The position numbers were made by a program, and so were the translations under genes. The notes below the pieces were generated by a model. That model was not told where the DNA came from, did not search any database, and worked only from the letters and a program-made list of their open reading frames with translations. Source: Perkinsela sp. pyNocScin1 (taxonomy: Eukaryota; Euglenozoa; Kinetoplastea; Prokinetoplastida; Perkinselidae). Taken from it: a stretch of DNA of 64,000 nucleotides. This document shows, in pieces, positions 18,255 through 27,341 of this stretch; the stretch's first letter is position 1, and each line of letters starts with the position of its first letter. The stretch is taken from NCBI GenBank assembly GCA_964019655.1, contig CAXHTR010000002.1:62001-126000 (forward strand). Reading direction: 5' to 3'.

Positions 18255-19106
18255 CTAGCACACATTCAACATCTTCCAGCTATTTGGGTGCCGAGCACCG
18301 TTCTCGTCAACAACGGCTTCGACATTGAGGCCACGCAGATACACCTGGCACTTTGCCGAGAGTGGCAAGACGGCTACCCCCGAGAAGCGGTTATGTGAAA
18401 GATTGAGGCTTCGCATTGTTGCTGAGAGACCGTGCAGATCGATGCTCCCCCTCAATTGATTACCTTGCAGGTAGAGGTCCTCGAGAGTAGCTGGCAGGCT
18501 TGCGAGCAATATTTCCCCACTGAATTTGTTTCGAGAAGCGTCCAGCACCTTGAGAGATTGGCCAAGCTCTGTGAGATTGAGCTCACCCGTAAAATAGTTG
18601 GACGATATATCGAGCTTTGTTAATGTCGACGGGAGGTGCGAAAAATTGCAGCTACCCAGGAACTCGTTGTCGCTGATCGTAAACTCGCTGATCTTCGGTG
18701 GCAGCCCAGCAAGGTCGACCTCGCCCCCGAGACCGTTCGAAATCGCTGAAAAGTGCTCGAGGGTATCTGGAAGTGTGTGCGTGTCGAGCGTGCCTTGGAG
18801 AAGCGTGTAGGCCATTGCAAAATGAGCAATTTTTCGTGGCAGGTACATAAGCGCTATTGTACCGTCTACTCGGCCTCGAAAGATCTGTGCCATAAACTCA
18901 ATGCTGTGCACGTGGCCCTCTTCAGCGCACTTGACGCCTTTCCACGCCGAAACATCGAAGAAGCCCCCGTCGGCGTCCTGAAACCCCTTCTTTGAGTTTT
19001 CGGTGAAATCCTCGACGAGGAGCTCCATAGCCATCTGGTCAGTGAGAGAGTGCAGATCGACTCTCCCGATAGTGCTGTCCGCTGTGAGAAAGAGCGAATA
19101 AATCAT
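18255..19106 (-). CDS. Type A LRR protein, 283 aa
   Basis: The ATG at 19106 gives MIYSLFLTADSTIGRVD, a canonical leader and block (LTDQMAMELL). The frame is open further upstream only to a TTG. The cap has lost its first cysteine (VSAWKGVKCAEEG). Seven LRRs follow (LPRKIAHF, LPDTLEHF, LPPKISEF, LPSTLTKL, LGQSLKVL, LPATLEDL, LSATMRSL). The tail VEAVVDENGARHPNSW is a clear example of the conserved VDxxGxxxP ending shared with the genes at 20347 and 24736. Confidence 0.9.
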   Translation of the reverse strand: MIYSLFLTADSTIGRVDLHSLTDQMAMELLVEDFTENSKKGFQDADGGFFDVSAWKGVKCAEEGHVHSIEFMAQIFRGRVDGTIALMYLPRKIAHFAMAYTLLQGTLDTHTLPDTLEHFSAISNGLGGEVDLAGLPPKISEFTISDNEFLGSCNFSHLPSTLTKLDISSNYFTGELNLTELGQSLKVLDASRNKFSGEILLASLPATLEDLYLQGNQLRGSIDLHGLSATMRSLNLSHNRFSGVAVLPLSAKCQVYLRGLNVEAVVDENGARHPNSWKMLNVC

Positions 19107-19273
19107 GATTCGCGAATAAGAAATAGAAATACGACGAAGTATAGACTTAAGATGATGAAAAGCCAAATGGTCCAGGGAATGCTCAATAGGCTATGGCTCA
19201 AAGCAAGAAATAGGCCATTGCATTGGAAGAATCTATTTCTATAGCATTTGTACGACAATAGAAGCACTTTCTT

Positions 19274-20008
19274 TCAGGAAGACCGATCCATGCTCCGATC
19301 ACTGCTCGTATCATGCGCTATCTGTGGGCTTTCGTACTCAGTGCGAGACCGCCTCTTATTATGAATACGAGTATCAACTTCTTTCCCATCTATAGACCTC
19401 AGTTTAACCTTGACAAAGTCAGTGTAGATCTGTATCTCCTTGAGACTTTCCGGAAAGCTTTCATTCATGATGAAAGCTTTCGTAATTTCATTAAGGCTGA
19501 GAATGATCCGCTTTACTGTCTTCGGTAGATGTGTGATATACACTGTCCCCATAAAAAAATTATTGGAGCAGTCCAAGTTTTCGATACGAGGGGGTAAAGT
19601 CCGCAGCTCGAGTGAGCCGCGAAGTCCACAATACAGAAAGTTCGCGTCAAGAAGCGACCTCGGTAGGGCCCGTGTGTCCAGCTCTGCTTCGATAATAGGC
19701 ACGTTCAAAATGAAAAACTCCTCAAGCGCACTGGGCAGCCATGCTATGTCCACTCCGTTGGGAAGGTATGCGTCGGGTAAAAACATGTACGTGACCAATC
19801 CTCTTCGGCATGCTCGGACAGAAGGCCAGCTGCACACATCTTCGCCGTGTCCGTCGTCGATCGCTTCCATTTCTTCGTCTGTGAGGGGTTGCTGATCATC
19901 GAGTCGAAAGAATCGGTGCATACATTTGAGCTGATACCTATGGTTTGTATTCGGTACGCTCTCTTCAGCAGCGCGGACAGCGAATGCGCAACACAGGCCC
20001 AAAATCAT
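19274..20008 (-). CDS. Type C LRR protein with charged tail, 244 aa
   Basis: Starts MILGLCCAFAVRAAEES, the most conventional signal peptide among these genes, with a likely cut after VRAA. The cap is CSWPSVRACRRG. A short LRR core follows (WLPSALEEF, LPRSLLDA, LPPRIENL, LPKTVKRI). The segment VKLRSIDGKEVDTRIH is shared almost exactly with the gene at 38747 (VKIRSIGDGKVDARVH). The tail is rich in Ser, Arg and Asp (DTSSDRSMDRSS). No membrane anchor. Confidence 0.88.
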   Translation of the reverse strand: MILGLCCAFAVRAAEESVPNTNHRYQLKCMHRFFRLDDQQPLTDEEMEAIDDGHGEDVCSWPSVRACRRGLVTYMFLPDAYLPNGVDIAWLPSALEEFFILNVPIIEAELDTRALPRSLLDANFLYCGLRGSLELRTLPPRIENLDCSNNFFMGTVYITHLPKTVKRIILSLNEITKAFIMNESFPESLKEIQIYTDFVKVKLRSIDGKEVDTRIHNKRRSRTEYESPQIAHDTSSDRSMDRSS

Positions 20009-20346
20009 TTTTATTCAAATATAAAGTAATATTGAGTTACATGTGAAATACATGCTATTGATGTCGTTTAATCTGTATCTGAGAAGCACTCTCCTCGAAA
20101 GTAAAAAGGCATATGGAATTTGATAGGTGAGTGAGTGGCATCGAGAAATTTTCCATACAAGCGCAGCGGTGACAGGCCGCGTGTCACTTGACCAAAAAAT
20201 CCCATCACTCATTATTGATCAGTTGCCATGTAGTGGTTTTTTCCAATGATAAAAAGATGAGAGTATAATGTTCGGGCATCAACAACAAAGGTCGCTTTGT
20301 GTCGAATTATTCTTGAAGCCTAAATCTACCGATATCAACCTTTCAC
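20009..20346 (-). other. Intergenic spacer, no gene seen
   Basis: AT-rich spacer between two - strand LRR genes. A 65-codon open frame on the - strand shows no family resemblance and is not reported as a gene. Confidence 0.45.
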
Positions 20347-21210
20347 TCACGAAGCCCTGTGAATTATGCTTTCTTCCCACGGGTGGTGACTACCTGCTTC
20401 ATCAATCACCACTTTGATGCTATCGCCTACGTCCATAACGATAGGCATTGGGCTTGGAGCATGGGCGATAATTGCAGTTCCACTGAGCGCATTGTTGGAA
20501 ACTGTAACAAACTCGAGCGAATCCGGAAGCGCTAAGAGCGTAAGGTCGCCGGAAAAATTGTTGAAGCTGAGATCAATGTCACACATCGCCGGTGGTAGGC
20601 TCTCAATTGTGATCTGCCCCGAGAGCTGGTTGTTATCCAGGGCCAACGCAGTCATCGCCGGTGGTAGGTCATTCAAGGCGATTTCTCCACTAAAATGGTT
20701 ATTAGAAGCATAGAAATATTTGAGCGAGTCAGGTAAATCTGAGGGCACACAGCTTCCGCAGAATGCGTTATCGCTGATCTCTATGTAGTTCATTTCATGC
20801 GGAAACGCTTTTAAATCCAAGGAGCCACCAAGCTTGTTTACATGGAGGCTGAGATGACGGAAATCGCTTGGAAGCGTCGATGCATCGAGTGTTCCGTGCA
20901 GATTGCAGGACATCATAATCAGACTACTGACGAGGGGCGGAATGAGATGGAACTGAAATTGTTCTTCACCGAAATCGCCTTCATACATGGTAATGCTCGT
21001 GACACGGTCGTCAGTGCACGCTGCGATCCTGTCCCATTCACACACATCTTTCCAGCTTCCATCATCTTCTTTGAGGTCTGCTTTTTCATCGAAATTCATG
21101 TGCTGGAAGAGAAGCTCCATCAGCGTCTGATCGGGAAGCGAGCTGATATCGACACGACCAAGCGATGGGTCCATAGTGAAGAGCTGAAGGAAATTCCGCA
21201 GGCCTAGCAT
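20347..21210 (-). CDS. Type A LRR protein, 287 aa
   Basis: The ATG at 21210 gives MLGLRNFLQLFTMDPSLGRVD. The frame is open upstream to a GTG at 21300 through further hydrophobic codons but without an ATG. The block LPDQTLMELL is present. The cap is modified (CEWDRIAACTDD). Seven LRRs follow (IPPLVSSL, LPSDFRHL, FPHEMNYI, LPDSLKYF, LPPAMTAL, LPPAMCDI, LPDSLEFV). The conserved tail is IKVVIDEAGSHHPWEE. Trans-splicing at the cttcag inside this leader would leave MDPSLGR as the start, so the N-terminus is somewhat uncertain. Confidence 0.88.
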   Translation of the reverse strand: MLGLRNFLQLFTMDPSLGRVDISSLPDQTLMELLFQHMNFDEKADLKEDDGSWKDVCEWDRIAACTDDRVTSITMYEGDFGEEQFQFHLIPPLVSSLIMMSCNLHGTLDASTLPSDFRHLSLHVNKLGGSLDLKAFPHEMNYIEISDNAFCGSCVPSDLPDSLKYFYASNNHFSGEIALNDLPPAMTALALDNNQLSGQITIESLPPAMCDIDLSFNNFSGDLTLLALPDSLEFVTVSNNALSGTAIIAHAPSPMPIVMDVGDSIKVVIDEAGSHHPWEESIIHRAS

Positions 21211-21312
21211 TCCAAATAATGTCAAAAAAAGAAAAGTGATGAATTTCGTCTCAGAACTGCATGAATCAAGTAGATACCAGATTATGATCTCTCCCCCCAC
21301 ATGTCGATGCGA

Positions 21313-22212
21313 TCACATATGCTTGCGATCTGAGGCCACTGAAGGCTCGGTTGAGAATGCACAATTTTCGCATGGACCGCAGATATATTCAGCAAGGTAA
21401 GACTCATCCGACCCAGAATCTTCATAAGTGTCCAAAAGCTCAGCAGAAGAGTCGTCGACATATTCAATCCACACTGGCGGAGGCAAGATCATTCCTGGCG
21501 GGGACGGGCAAGGGAATTCGTGCTTCGATCTCGGCTTCGAGTCAAAAAACCGTGGAACTTCAGTATGATCGAGACACTTAAATCGCGTTCTGTGCCGCCT
21601 GCTTCCAACAACGACATCGTAAAGGTACTCTGGTAGGCTCATGCGCATCACAACAACCTTTTTGATCAAGTTTCTTTCAAGATGTATGATTTGAATCGTG
21701 GAGGGCAAATATTGCACATACAGCGTTCCGCAAAAATTATTCGCTGAAAGATCAAGACGCCGCAGTTGTGGCGGGAGCCCTGCTAGGTCGAGACTGCCGT
21801 TCAGTTTGCAGCGCTCAATCCTATATTCTATGAGAGACCTCGGAAGGCTGCGTGTATACAGGCGCGAACAAATTGGGATGTTGATTATCCGGATTCTAGC
21901 CACTGAGGAAGGGAACCAGCGGGTGTCCACTCGTATTCGATCTTCCGAAATGCTGAGCGAGATTGACCAGACAGTGTTTTCACGGCACAAAACGCCACGC
22001 CACGTGCAAACGCTCAGCATCTCACCGTTTTCGATTCGGCGGAGCTCCACGGGCGAGTACGCACCCGGATCATTCATGTCCATGCAGTAGAGTCGGCGCA
22101 TGGATTCGAGCTGAAAGCGCTCATTCACAGTATCAGGGGTCGAATCCACTGACTGAAGCAGCGCACATACAGAAAAAGAATGTGAGAGCATCGGAAATGC
22201 GCAAGAGGTCAT
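21313..22212 (-). CDS. Type C LRR protein with long acidic tail, 299 aa
   Basis: N-terminus MTSCAFPMLSHSFSVCALLQSVDS is a plausible signal peptide. The cap CTWRGVLCRENT is complete. About four LRR-like units follow (FPSSVARI, LPRSLIEY, LPPQLRRL, LPSTIQII). The last quarter is a non-repeat tail with a Pro-rich patch (PCPSPPGMILPPP), then acidic and Ser-rich sequence with several cysteines (YICGPCENC). No membrane helix. The N-terminal half resembles the genes at 19274 and 38747. Confidence 0.88.
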   Translation of the reverse strand: MTSCAFPMLSHSFSVCALLQSVDSTPDTVNERFQLESMRRLYCMDMNDPGAYSPVELRRIENGEMLSVCTWRGVLCRENTVWSISLSISEDRIRVDTRWFPSSVARIRIINIPICSRLYTRSLPRSLIEYRIERCKLNGSLDLAGLPPQLRRLDLSANNFCGTLYVQYLPSTIQIIHLERNLIKKVVVMRMSLPEYLYDVVVGSRRHRTRFKCLDHTEVPRFFDSKPRSKHEFPCPSPPGMILPPPVWIEYVDDSSAELLDTYEDSGSDESYLAEYICGPCENCAFSTEPSVASDRKHM

Positions 22213-22373
22213 TGTGCTACGCGTCTCCTAGGAGTGTGAGATGCAACGTACGCATGTGAAATTAAGAAAATAGAGATACATAAAGTTTTCAGTCGATCGT
22301 CTGCTTAATGCATTTTCGATCGCAACAATACTTATTAATGGCACACACGGGATCACATTAAAGTTCAGGAAAG

Positions 22374-22979
22374 TCACACGACCTCTTCAATCGTCTGGGA
22401 TGCCTTGATTTGCTTTTTCAAATCCTTAATTTGCCCCAAAAGCGCCGACTGGTGCTTGAACACTGGCGCGAAGAAATTCCCAATGACCTGCGCAGTGAAC
22501 TTTTTGAAGCTGTCGTAGTCAAACGTAGCGATGTGCGTCTCGATGTTGGCAACGCACTGCTGCAGGAGCATGGTAAATTGGAAATCTTCGCTCTCCCCAT
22601 TCTTGGCCATATCGAGGAACGTCTCATTCACCTTTTCGATGCACTCCTGGACACTCAGCGTGGCCCCGCGGACACTCTCCTTGCCCTCTTTTTCGTAGTA
22701 GACTGCGATGATCAGCTCATGGATCTTTCGCTTCGCTTCGTCGAAGAGTTTTCGGCGTAGCATGATAGCCTCGATTTCGTCGCTTGTGATCGCTGGCTCA
22801 CTTGCAGCACAGACGGCATCAGCGTCCTCGTCGACAGAATCATTTGTTCTTTCCACTTTTTCTGCATTTGATTCGTCCTTTGGGAGCGGTAGTGGTGTTT
22901 CGCCCGTTCTGTCGCGCTCGTGCATCTGCTGGACAAAGTCCTCGTGTGCTTCCTGCAAATCTTGAGAGATCTGGCTCAT
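22374..22979 (-). CDS. Hypothetical helical protein, 201 aa
   Basis: I do not recognise a family. The sequence is almost entirely helix-forming and charged. A disordered acidic N-terminal third (to about residue 65) precedes long helices with heptad-like spacing, ending in a basic coiled-coil-like segment (QIKDLKKQIKASQ). No signal peptide or membrane helix. It is the first non-LRR gene upstream of the LRR block and lies beside the RNA helicase gene. A cytosolic or nuclear protein is likely. Confidence 0.8.
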   Translation of the reverse strand: MSQISQDLQEAHEDFVQQMHERDRTGETPLPLPKDESNAEKVERTNDSVDEDADAVCAASEPAITSDEIEAIMLRRKLFDEAKRKIHELIIAVYYEKEGKESVRGATLSVQECIEKVNETFLDMAKNGESEDFQFTMLLQQCVANIETHIATFDYDSFKKFTAQVIGNFFAPVFKHQSALLGQIKDLKKQIKASQTIEEVV

Positions 22980-23142
22980 TCTTGCGTACGTAACGTGAAA
23001 TATAGAGAGCGACAGTAGGTAGATTTACGCTGAAAAATAAAACTTTAAGTTTCAAGCAAAGCAAATGACCACTCTATGATAGTATTTATCGTCAGTTCAA
23101 GTGGTCGCCAGTGCACTGTCATCTTACCCATCAAACCACCTT

Positions 23143-24606
23143 TTAGCCCCGCTTCATGCGCTTCATCTGCTGGTAGCTCGTCTTCTTTGTCTGTCCGAGG
23201 AGCGACTCGTTCGCGCGCCGCACCGCGCGGATGTTCGCGTCGTCGCGGCCCATGTCCATGTCCGACTCGAGCATCTTCGACCCGATGCTCGCCATCGACT
23301 TGCTCGAGCGCTTCTTCATGCTCTTCCGGGTGGCGGCGAGGCCACCAGACTCTTCTTCTTCGCGAATGCGCATCGCCGCCTCGCGCTCAGCCTCAGCGAC
23401 GCGGTCAAAGTTGGGCTCGACGTCTGCCTTCTCGATCGGTATCTCCTCAAGTTTCTTGCCGAGGTTTTTCTCAATCTCGAGGTAGTCCTCGATGTCGTAC
23501 TGCGTGACGCACGTCACAGCTATGCCCCTGCGACCGATGCGCGCGGTGCGCCCGACGCGGTGAATGTAGTCCTTCGCGGCGGCCGGCAGCTGGAAGTTGA
23601 TGACCATGTCGACGTCGGGAACGTCAAGCCCACGCTGCGCGACGTCTGTGCACACAAGAATATTAGCCTGCTTGGAGCGGAAGCGGTCGAGGGCGAGGAC
23701 GCGGTCGTCCTGGTTCATGCGGCCCATGAGGGGCAGCGCGTGCATGCCGAGTACTCGTAAGAGATGGGTCACCTTGAGAACGATGTGCGTCGTCGCGCAG
23801 AAGATGATGATGTGGTAGTCGCGCGGCAGTGTCGAGAGGTAGTGATGGAGGTACGCGAAGCGGTGGCAGAAGGGGATGAACATAAAGAACTGCTGGAGGC
23901 TGTCGACGGTCTGGAACTTGCGCGTGGAGACAGTGACAGTCGTCGGGTCGACGAGGGAGGCGCGGTGGAGCTTGTCGACGCGCGCTGTCATCGTCGCGGA
24001 GAAGAGGAGCGTCTGGCGCTCGCGCGGGAGGCGCTGCATGATGAAGTCGAGCTGCGCCTCGTAGTCCATGTTGAGCATCTGGTCGGCCTCGTCGAGGACG
24101 ATATATTCAAAAGGCTTGAGCGTGAAGCCGTTCGTCTTCTCGATGTGGTCTTGAAAGCGGCCCGGCGTCGCGACGACGACGTGCGGGCGCTGGGTGAGGC
24201 TGATCGCCTGCTTGACCATGTCGACGCCGCCGAAGACGACGACGACCTTCATTTTCGCGATGCCGTCGAAGAGCTGGAACTGCTCGCCGACCTGGAGCGC
24301 GAGCTCGCGCGTGGGGACGAGGACGAGGCACGCGGCCTTTGACTTTGTCACGACGAGCTTCTGGATGAACGGGAGCGCGTACGCGCCGGTTTTGCCGCTG
24401 CCGGTCTGTGCGACGCCGATGATGTCTTTTCCGCGGAGGATGACTGGGATGGACTTGGCCTGGATTTCGGTCGGTGCTGTCCAGCCGATGCGGTCGCACT
24501 CGGCGATGACATCTGCGTGGAGGCCGAGGGCAGCGAATGTTGTCGGAGAAGGCTTGGATTCTTTGACTTCGACTTCGGGGGTGTTGTTGTCGCTCTCGTC
24601 GCTCAT
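23143..24606 (-). CDS. RRP3: DEAD-box RNA helicase, Rrp3/DDX47-like, 487 aa
   Basis: ATP-dependent RNA helicase, most like Rrp3/DDX47, which acts in 18S rRNA processing in the nucleolus. Visible motifs: Q-motif with TFAALGL and PTEIQ (residues 23-49), motif I AQTGSGKT (66-73), PTRELALQ, TPGR, DEAD, SAT, then the RecA2 motifs including DVAQRGLD and HRVGRTARIGRRG. The C-terminus is basic with GQTKKTSYQQMKRMKRG. Length matches the family. Base composition is clearly more GC-rich than the LRR genes, which produces several long antisense open frames here that are not genes. Confidence 0.93.
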   Translation of the reverse strand: MSDESDNNTPEVEVKESKPSPTTFAALGLHADVIAECDRIGWTAPTEIQAKSIPVILRGKDIIGVAQTGSGKTGAYALPFIQKLVVTKSKAACLVLVPTRELALQVGEQFQLFDGIAKMKVVVVFGGVDMVKQAISLTQRPHVVVATPGRFQDHIEKTNGFTLKPFEYIVLDEADQMLNMDYEAQLDFIMQRLPRERQTLLFSATMTARVDKLHRASLVDPTTVTVSTRKFQTVDSLQQFFMFIPFCHRFAYLHHYLSTLPRDYHIIIFCATTHIVLKVTHLLRVLGMHALPLMGRMNQDDRVLALDRFRSKQANILVCTDVAQRGLDVPDVDMVINFQLPAAAKDYIHRVGRTARIGRRGIAVTCVTQYDIEDYLEIEKNLGKKLEEIPIEKADVEPNFDRVAEAEREAAMRIREEEESGGLAATRKSMKKRSSKSMASIGSKMLESDMDMGRDDANIRAVRRANESLLGQTKKTSYQQMKRMKRG

Positions 24607-24735
24607 GAAGTGATGGGAGAAAAAGTATGAAAAAGGAACGCAACGGCAGGAAAATGGGATGATGCACTACATTGACTTGAGCTCTCATAACGTGGGGTAC
24701 AGATTATTCTATTCAACAGCTTATATATTGACAAC

Positions 24736-25578
24736 TCAGTTGCGACCTCTATAATGCACGTTGTCGACATCTGGGTACGGATCACCATTCGCATCGACGA
24801 CCGCAGTGATGGTATTATCATTGAGACAGAGCTCAAACTCTATACCCGACTTCACCACTGCCGTTGCCGCAAATTTGTTCACTTCGCAGTTCACAACAGC
24901 GAGATTCGCTGGCGGGTTGAGGAGCGCGAAACTCCCCTCAAATTGGTTTTCGGAGAGCTCGAGGAAGGTGAGGGCCGGTGGTAGGTGTTCGAAGCAGACC
25001 TCTCCGCTAAACGCGTTTCGGGAGACGTCGAGCGCACGAAGGCTCGTCGGTAGCGCGTCGAGGTGGATGCTCCCGTGAAATTTGTTGCTGTCGAGCGAAA
25101 TTTGCTCGATCCGCTCTGGGAGCGCCCGCAGATCGCATGTCCCCGAAAAATCGTTCAAACCAATGTTGAACTTAACGAAGTTTGGCGGCAGCTGGGTCAT
25201 ATCAACGCTGCCTGACATCTTATTTGCCGTGAGTGAGAGGACCTGTAGGCTGTCTGGGAAATTTTCTGTGTCAAGCGTCCCTTCGAGATTGTAGCCTCGG
25301 ACATTGACCACCTGCATCTGCAGCGGGATGTACGCGAGTACAAGCGACCCGGCAACCCTCTGCTTCAAGTCAAAGCTGATGGCTCGCTCTGACGCGTCGC
25401 AGTTTACACAGGCCCAAGTGCACACTGGCAGAAAGGCATCATCATCACTTTTGAGAAAGCGCTTCGAGTCTTCGGTGAAATGTTGGACGAGTAGCTCCAG
25501 CATCATCTGGTCACTGAGTGTACTGCGGTCCACTCGGCCAAGAGACGGGTCAGAGGTGCTGAAGAGTATCGCAAGCAT
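24736..25578 (-). CDS. Type A LRR protein, 280 aa
   Basis: Canonical N-terminus MLAILFSTSDPSLGRVD with LSDQMMLELL. The cap is CTWACVNCDA, where cysteine replaces the glycine of CxWxGVxC. Seven LRRs follow (IPLQMQVV, FPDSLQVL, LPPNFVKF, LPERIEQI, LPTSLRAL, LPPALTFL, PPANLAVV). The conserved tail is ITAVVDANGDPYPDVD. It sits alone between housekeeping genes (RNA helicase and a tyrosine-rich protein), showing that family members also insert singly. Confidence 0.91.
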   Translation of the reverse strand: MLAILFSTSDPSLGRVDRSTLSDQMMLELLVQHFTEDSKRFLKSDDDAFLPVCTWACVNCDASERAISFDLKQRVAGSLVLAYIPLQMQVVNVRGYNLEGTLDTENFPDSLQVLSLTANKMSGSVDMTQLPPNFVKFNIGLNDFSGTCDLRALPERIEQISLDSNKFHGSIHLDALPTSLRALDVSRNAFSGEVCFEHLPPALTFLELSENQFEGSFALLNPPANLAVVNCEVNKFAATAVVKSGIEFELCLNDNTITAVVDANGDPYPDVDNVHYRGRN

Positions 25579-25585
25579 TCAAATC

Positions 25586-25587
25586 CT
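25586..25587 (-). promoter_or_regulatory. Putative trans-splice acceptor AG
   Basis: On the - strand, a pyrimidine-rich stretch ending in cttcag lies seven bases upstream of the ATG at 25578. Confidence 0.5.
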
Positions 25588-25761
25588 GAAGAAATTCATA
25601 GAATGGGAAAATATTTTTATGCTTTCGTGGGTACTGCTCGAACAATTTTTTGGCAAACTAAACATTGACATCTGTGATTGCATTCTGGGGATAAACATTG
25701 ATTACGGTATTCATAATGGTTCGTGGAGCAAGCAGTGGCTGGTGGAAGCACACGCCGACCG

Positions 25762-26697
25762 CTACGCCTCGTGGCTCATTTGTGCAGGCCACATGGGATA
25801 GCCTGGGTAGTAGCCTCCTGGATACGCAGCGTAGGGGTATGGCGCGCCTGAAGCAAACGGTGTTGCTGCGGGGTATGGCGAATGGCCGTAGTAATAGGAT
25901 GGTTCGGGAGGCGAGAGCTTCTTTGGTGGGCTATCCACCGTTGGTTGATCGGCAAGGCTTCCTTCATGGTACAGATGGGCTGAGCCTTTGCCAAGTGTTG
26001 TGAGAGCGCCCTTGAGGTGCATTTGGACATTCTTTTTGACATCTTCTGCTGCGTTGAACAGTGAAGCATTGAGCTCATGCAGGCGCAGAATCTCATCATC
26101 TTTTTCGGCCATAATCTTGCGGAGCTTTGCTTTTTCGTGCATCGCAACAGTAAGCTCATCCGAAAGCCGAGTAATGAGCGCTTCATCTGGAGTGGGTTCC
26201 TGACTGAGTGACGCTGGCAAAGTTTTTCGTTGCTTGGCAGGCTCTGTGTAATCGCGATCGTCGCGATCATTGATTGCTGATGGCACTTGTTTCACTTCCT
26301 TTGAGCATTGGTCATTTGGCTTCGGCGCCCATCGTCGATACTTTGGTTCGTTCGAAACTTTGTGCGCAATGGTAGGCTTTTCGTTACGCTCATTGTCGCG
26401 ATCATCTTTCGTATGCGCATGCGAATGCGGTCGTTTCTCTACCTTTGGGTTGGAAGCATTCGACTTGGGAGCACATTGGTGATTCTTGGACTCGAACAGA
26501 TCTTTGGTTGATACGACAGGCTCCATAGCCTGAAAATTGTCAGAGCTACCATGTGATGACACCGGTGAGCGGTTTACATTCCCTTCCTTCGACAAACGAA
26601 CATCTGGCTTTGAGGGTGAGCGACTCATCCAGTCGTGGATGATGGCATATGCGTCCTCATCGATGACAGCATCAGCATTGCAGTGGTATTGCGCCAT
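25762..26697 (-). CDS. Hypothetical protein with coiled coil and Pro/Tyr-rich tail, 311 aa
   Basis: Family not recognised. Residues 1-25 are conserved-looking and acidic (DAVIDEDAYAIIHDWM). Residues 25-165 are a polar, low-complexity region rich in Ser, Lys, Asn and Pro. A coiled coil spans about residues 170-225 (LITRLSDELTVAMHEKAKLRKIM). The C-terminal 50 residues are rich in Pro, Tyr, Ala and Gly (GAPYPYAAYPGGYYPGYP), a composition common in RNA-granule and nuclear RNA-binding proteins. A role in RNA metabolism is only a guess. Confidence 0.82.
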   Translation of the reverse strand: MAQYHCNADAVIDEDAYAIIHDWMSRSPSKPDVRLSKEGNVNRSPVSSHGSSDNFQAMEPVVSTKDLFESKNHQCAPKSNASNPKVEKRPHSHAHTKDDRDNERNEKPTIAHKVSNEPKYRRWAPKPNDQCSKEVKQVPSAINDRDDRDYTEPAKQRKTLPASLSQEPTPDEALITRLSDELTVAMHEKAKLRKIMAEKDDEILRLHELNASLFNAAEDVKKNVQMHLKGALTTLGKGSAHLYHEGSLADQPTVDSPPKKLSPPEPSYYYGHSPYPAATPFASGAPYPYAAYPGGYYPGYPMWPAQMSHEA

Positions 26698-26772
26698 TTG
26701 ACTTGAAAATTTTCAATAAAGAACATTGATTAAATTCCCATACTGTTTTGAGACATTTTTAGGGCAATCGCA

Positions 26773-27195
26773 TCAAGCATCGGCAGAGCGCTTCCTTGAC
26801 TGGAACTGGCTGGCCGGCCGCGGGATATTGTCCTTGCGCCGCTGCTGGTAGTACTCGACCGCAGGGACCCGGTTGACGTCTGTATACTTGGCAAGCGCGC
26901 GCTTCATGCGCGGTTTGTCCCGAGCGATGGACTGGTACAGCGCCTCGCCTCTGCTTACAGGCTCTGTGACCTCTACGGTCTCAGTAATCTTTTTGAGCTT
27001 ATGACGGGGCTCTATATCTTCGCTCTCGCCATCTTCCGAATCATCTTTATCACTGGCGCTCGGCACCTCACTTTCTGCAGACGAAAAGCTCTCTTCTTCG
27101 GACTCGCCGGAGGCGGAAAGCACATTGGCATTCGAGTCTTCTGAAAAGTATTCCTCCTCTGACTCACCGTGCGAGTGGTCTGACGATGATTCCAT
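26773..27195 (-). CDS. Hypothetical acidic protein, 140 aa
   Basis: Chosen start at 27195 (MESSSDHSHGESEEEYF). On the - strand a pyrimidine stretch ending in accaag lies 13-14 bases upstream. The frame is open further to an ATG at 27282, which would add 29 hydrophobic residues that do not fit the rest. The N-terminal half is extremely acidic and Ser-rich with repeated ES(E)EE motifs, typical casein-kinase-2 substrates. The C-terminal half is basic and ends FQSRKRSADA, like a nuclear localisation signal. A nuclear or nucleolar protein is likely; no family assigned. Confidence 0.75.
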   Translation of the reverse strand: MESSSDHSHGESEEEYFSEDSNANVLSASGESEEESFSSAESEVPSASDKDDSEDGESEDIEPRHKLKKITETVEVTEPVSRGEALYQSIARDKPRMKRALAKYTDVNRVPAVEYYQQRRKDNIPRPASQFQSRKRSADA

Positions 27196-27341
27196 AGAGA
27201 TGTACGAAATTCTTGGTAAATAATGAAGTATTGCCTGACAACTGTGCGTAAAGCACACGCCGACGAGGAGGAATCGAATCATACGCAAACGTGCACAGAC
27301 AATAGTGGAAGTCTCATGAAATGAAGAATGCCCCTCGGTGA

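Noticed and set aside
23101-24688. Several long antisense open frames across the RNA helicase
   Set aside because: They are shadows caused by the high GC content and codon bias of the helicase gene; products are Arg/Val/Glu-rich without motifs.
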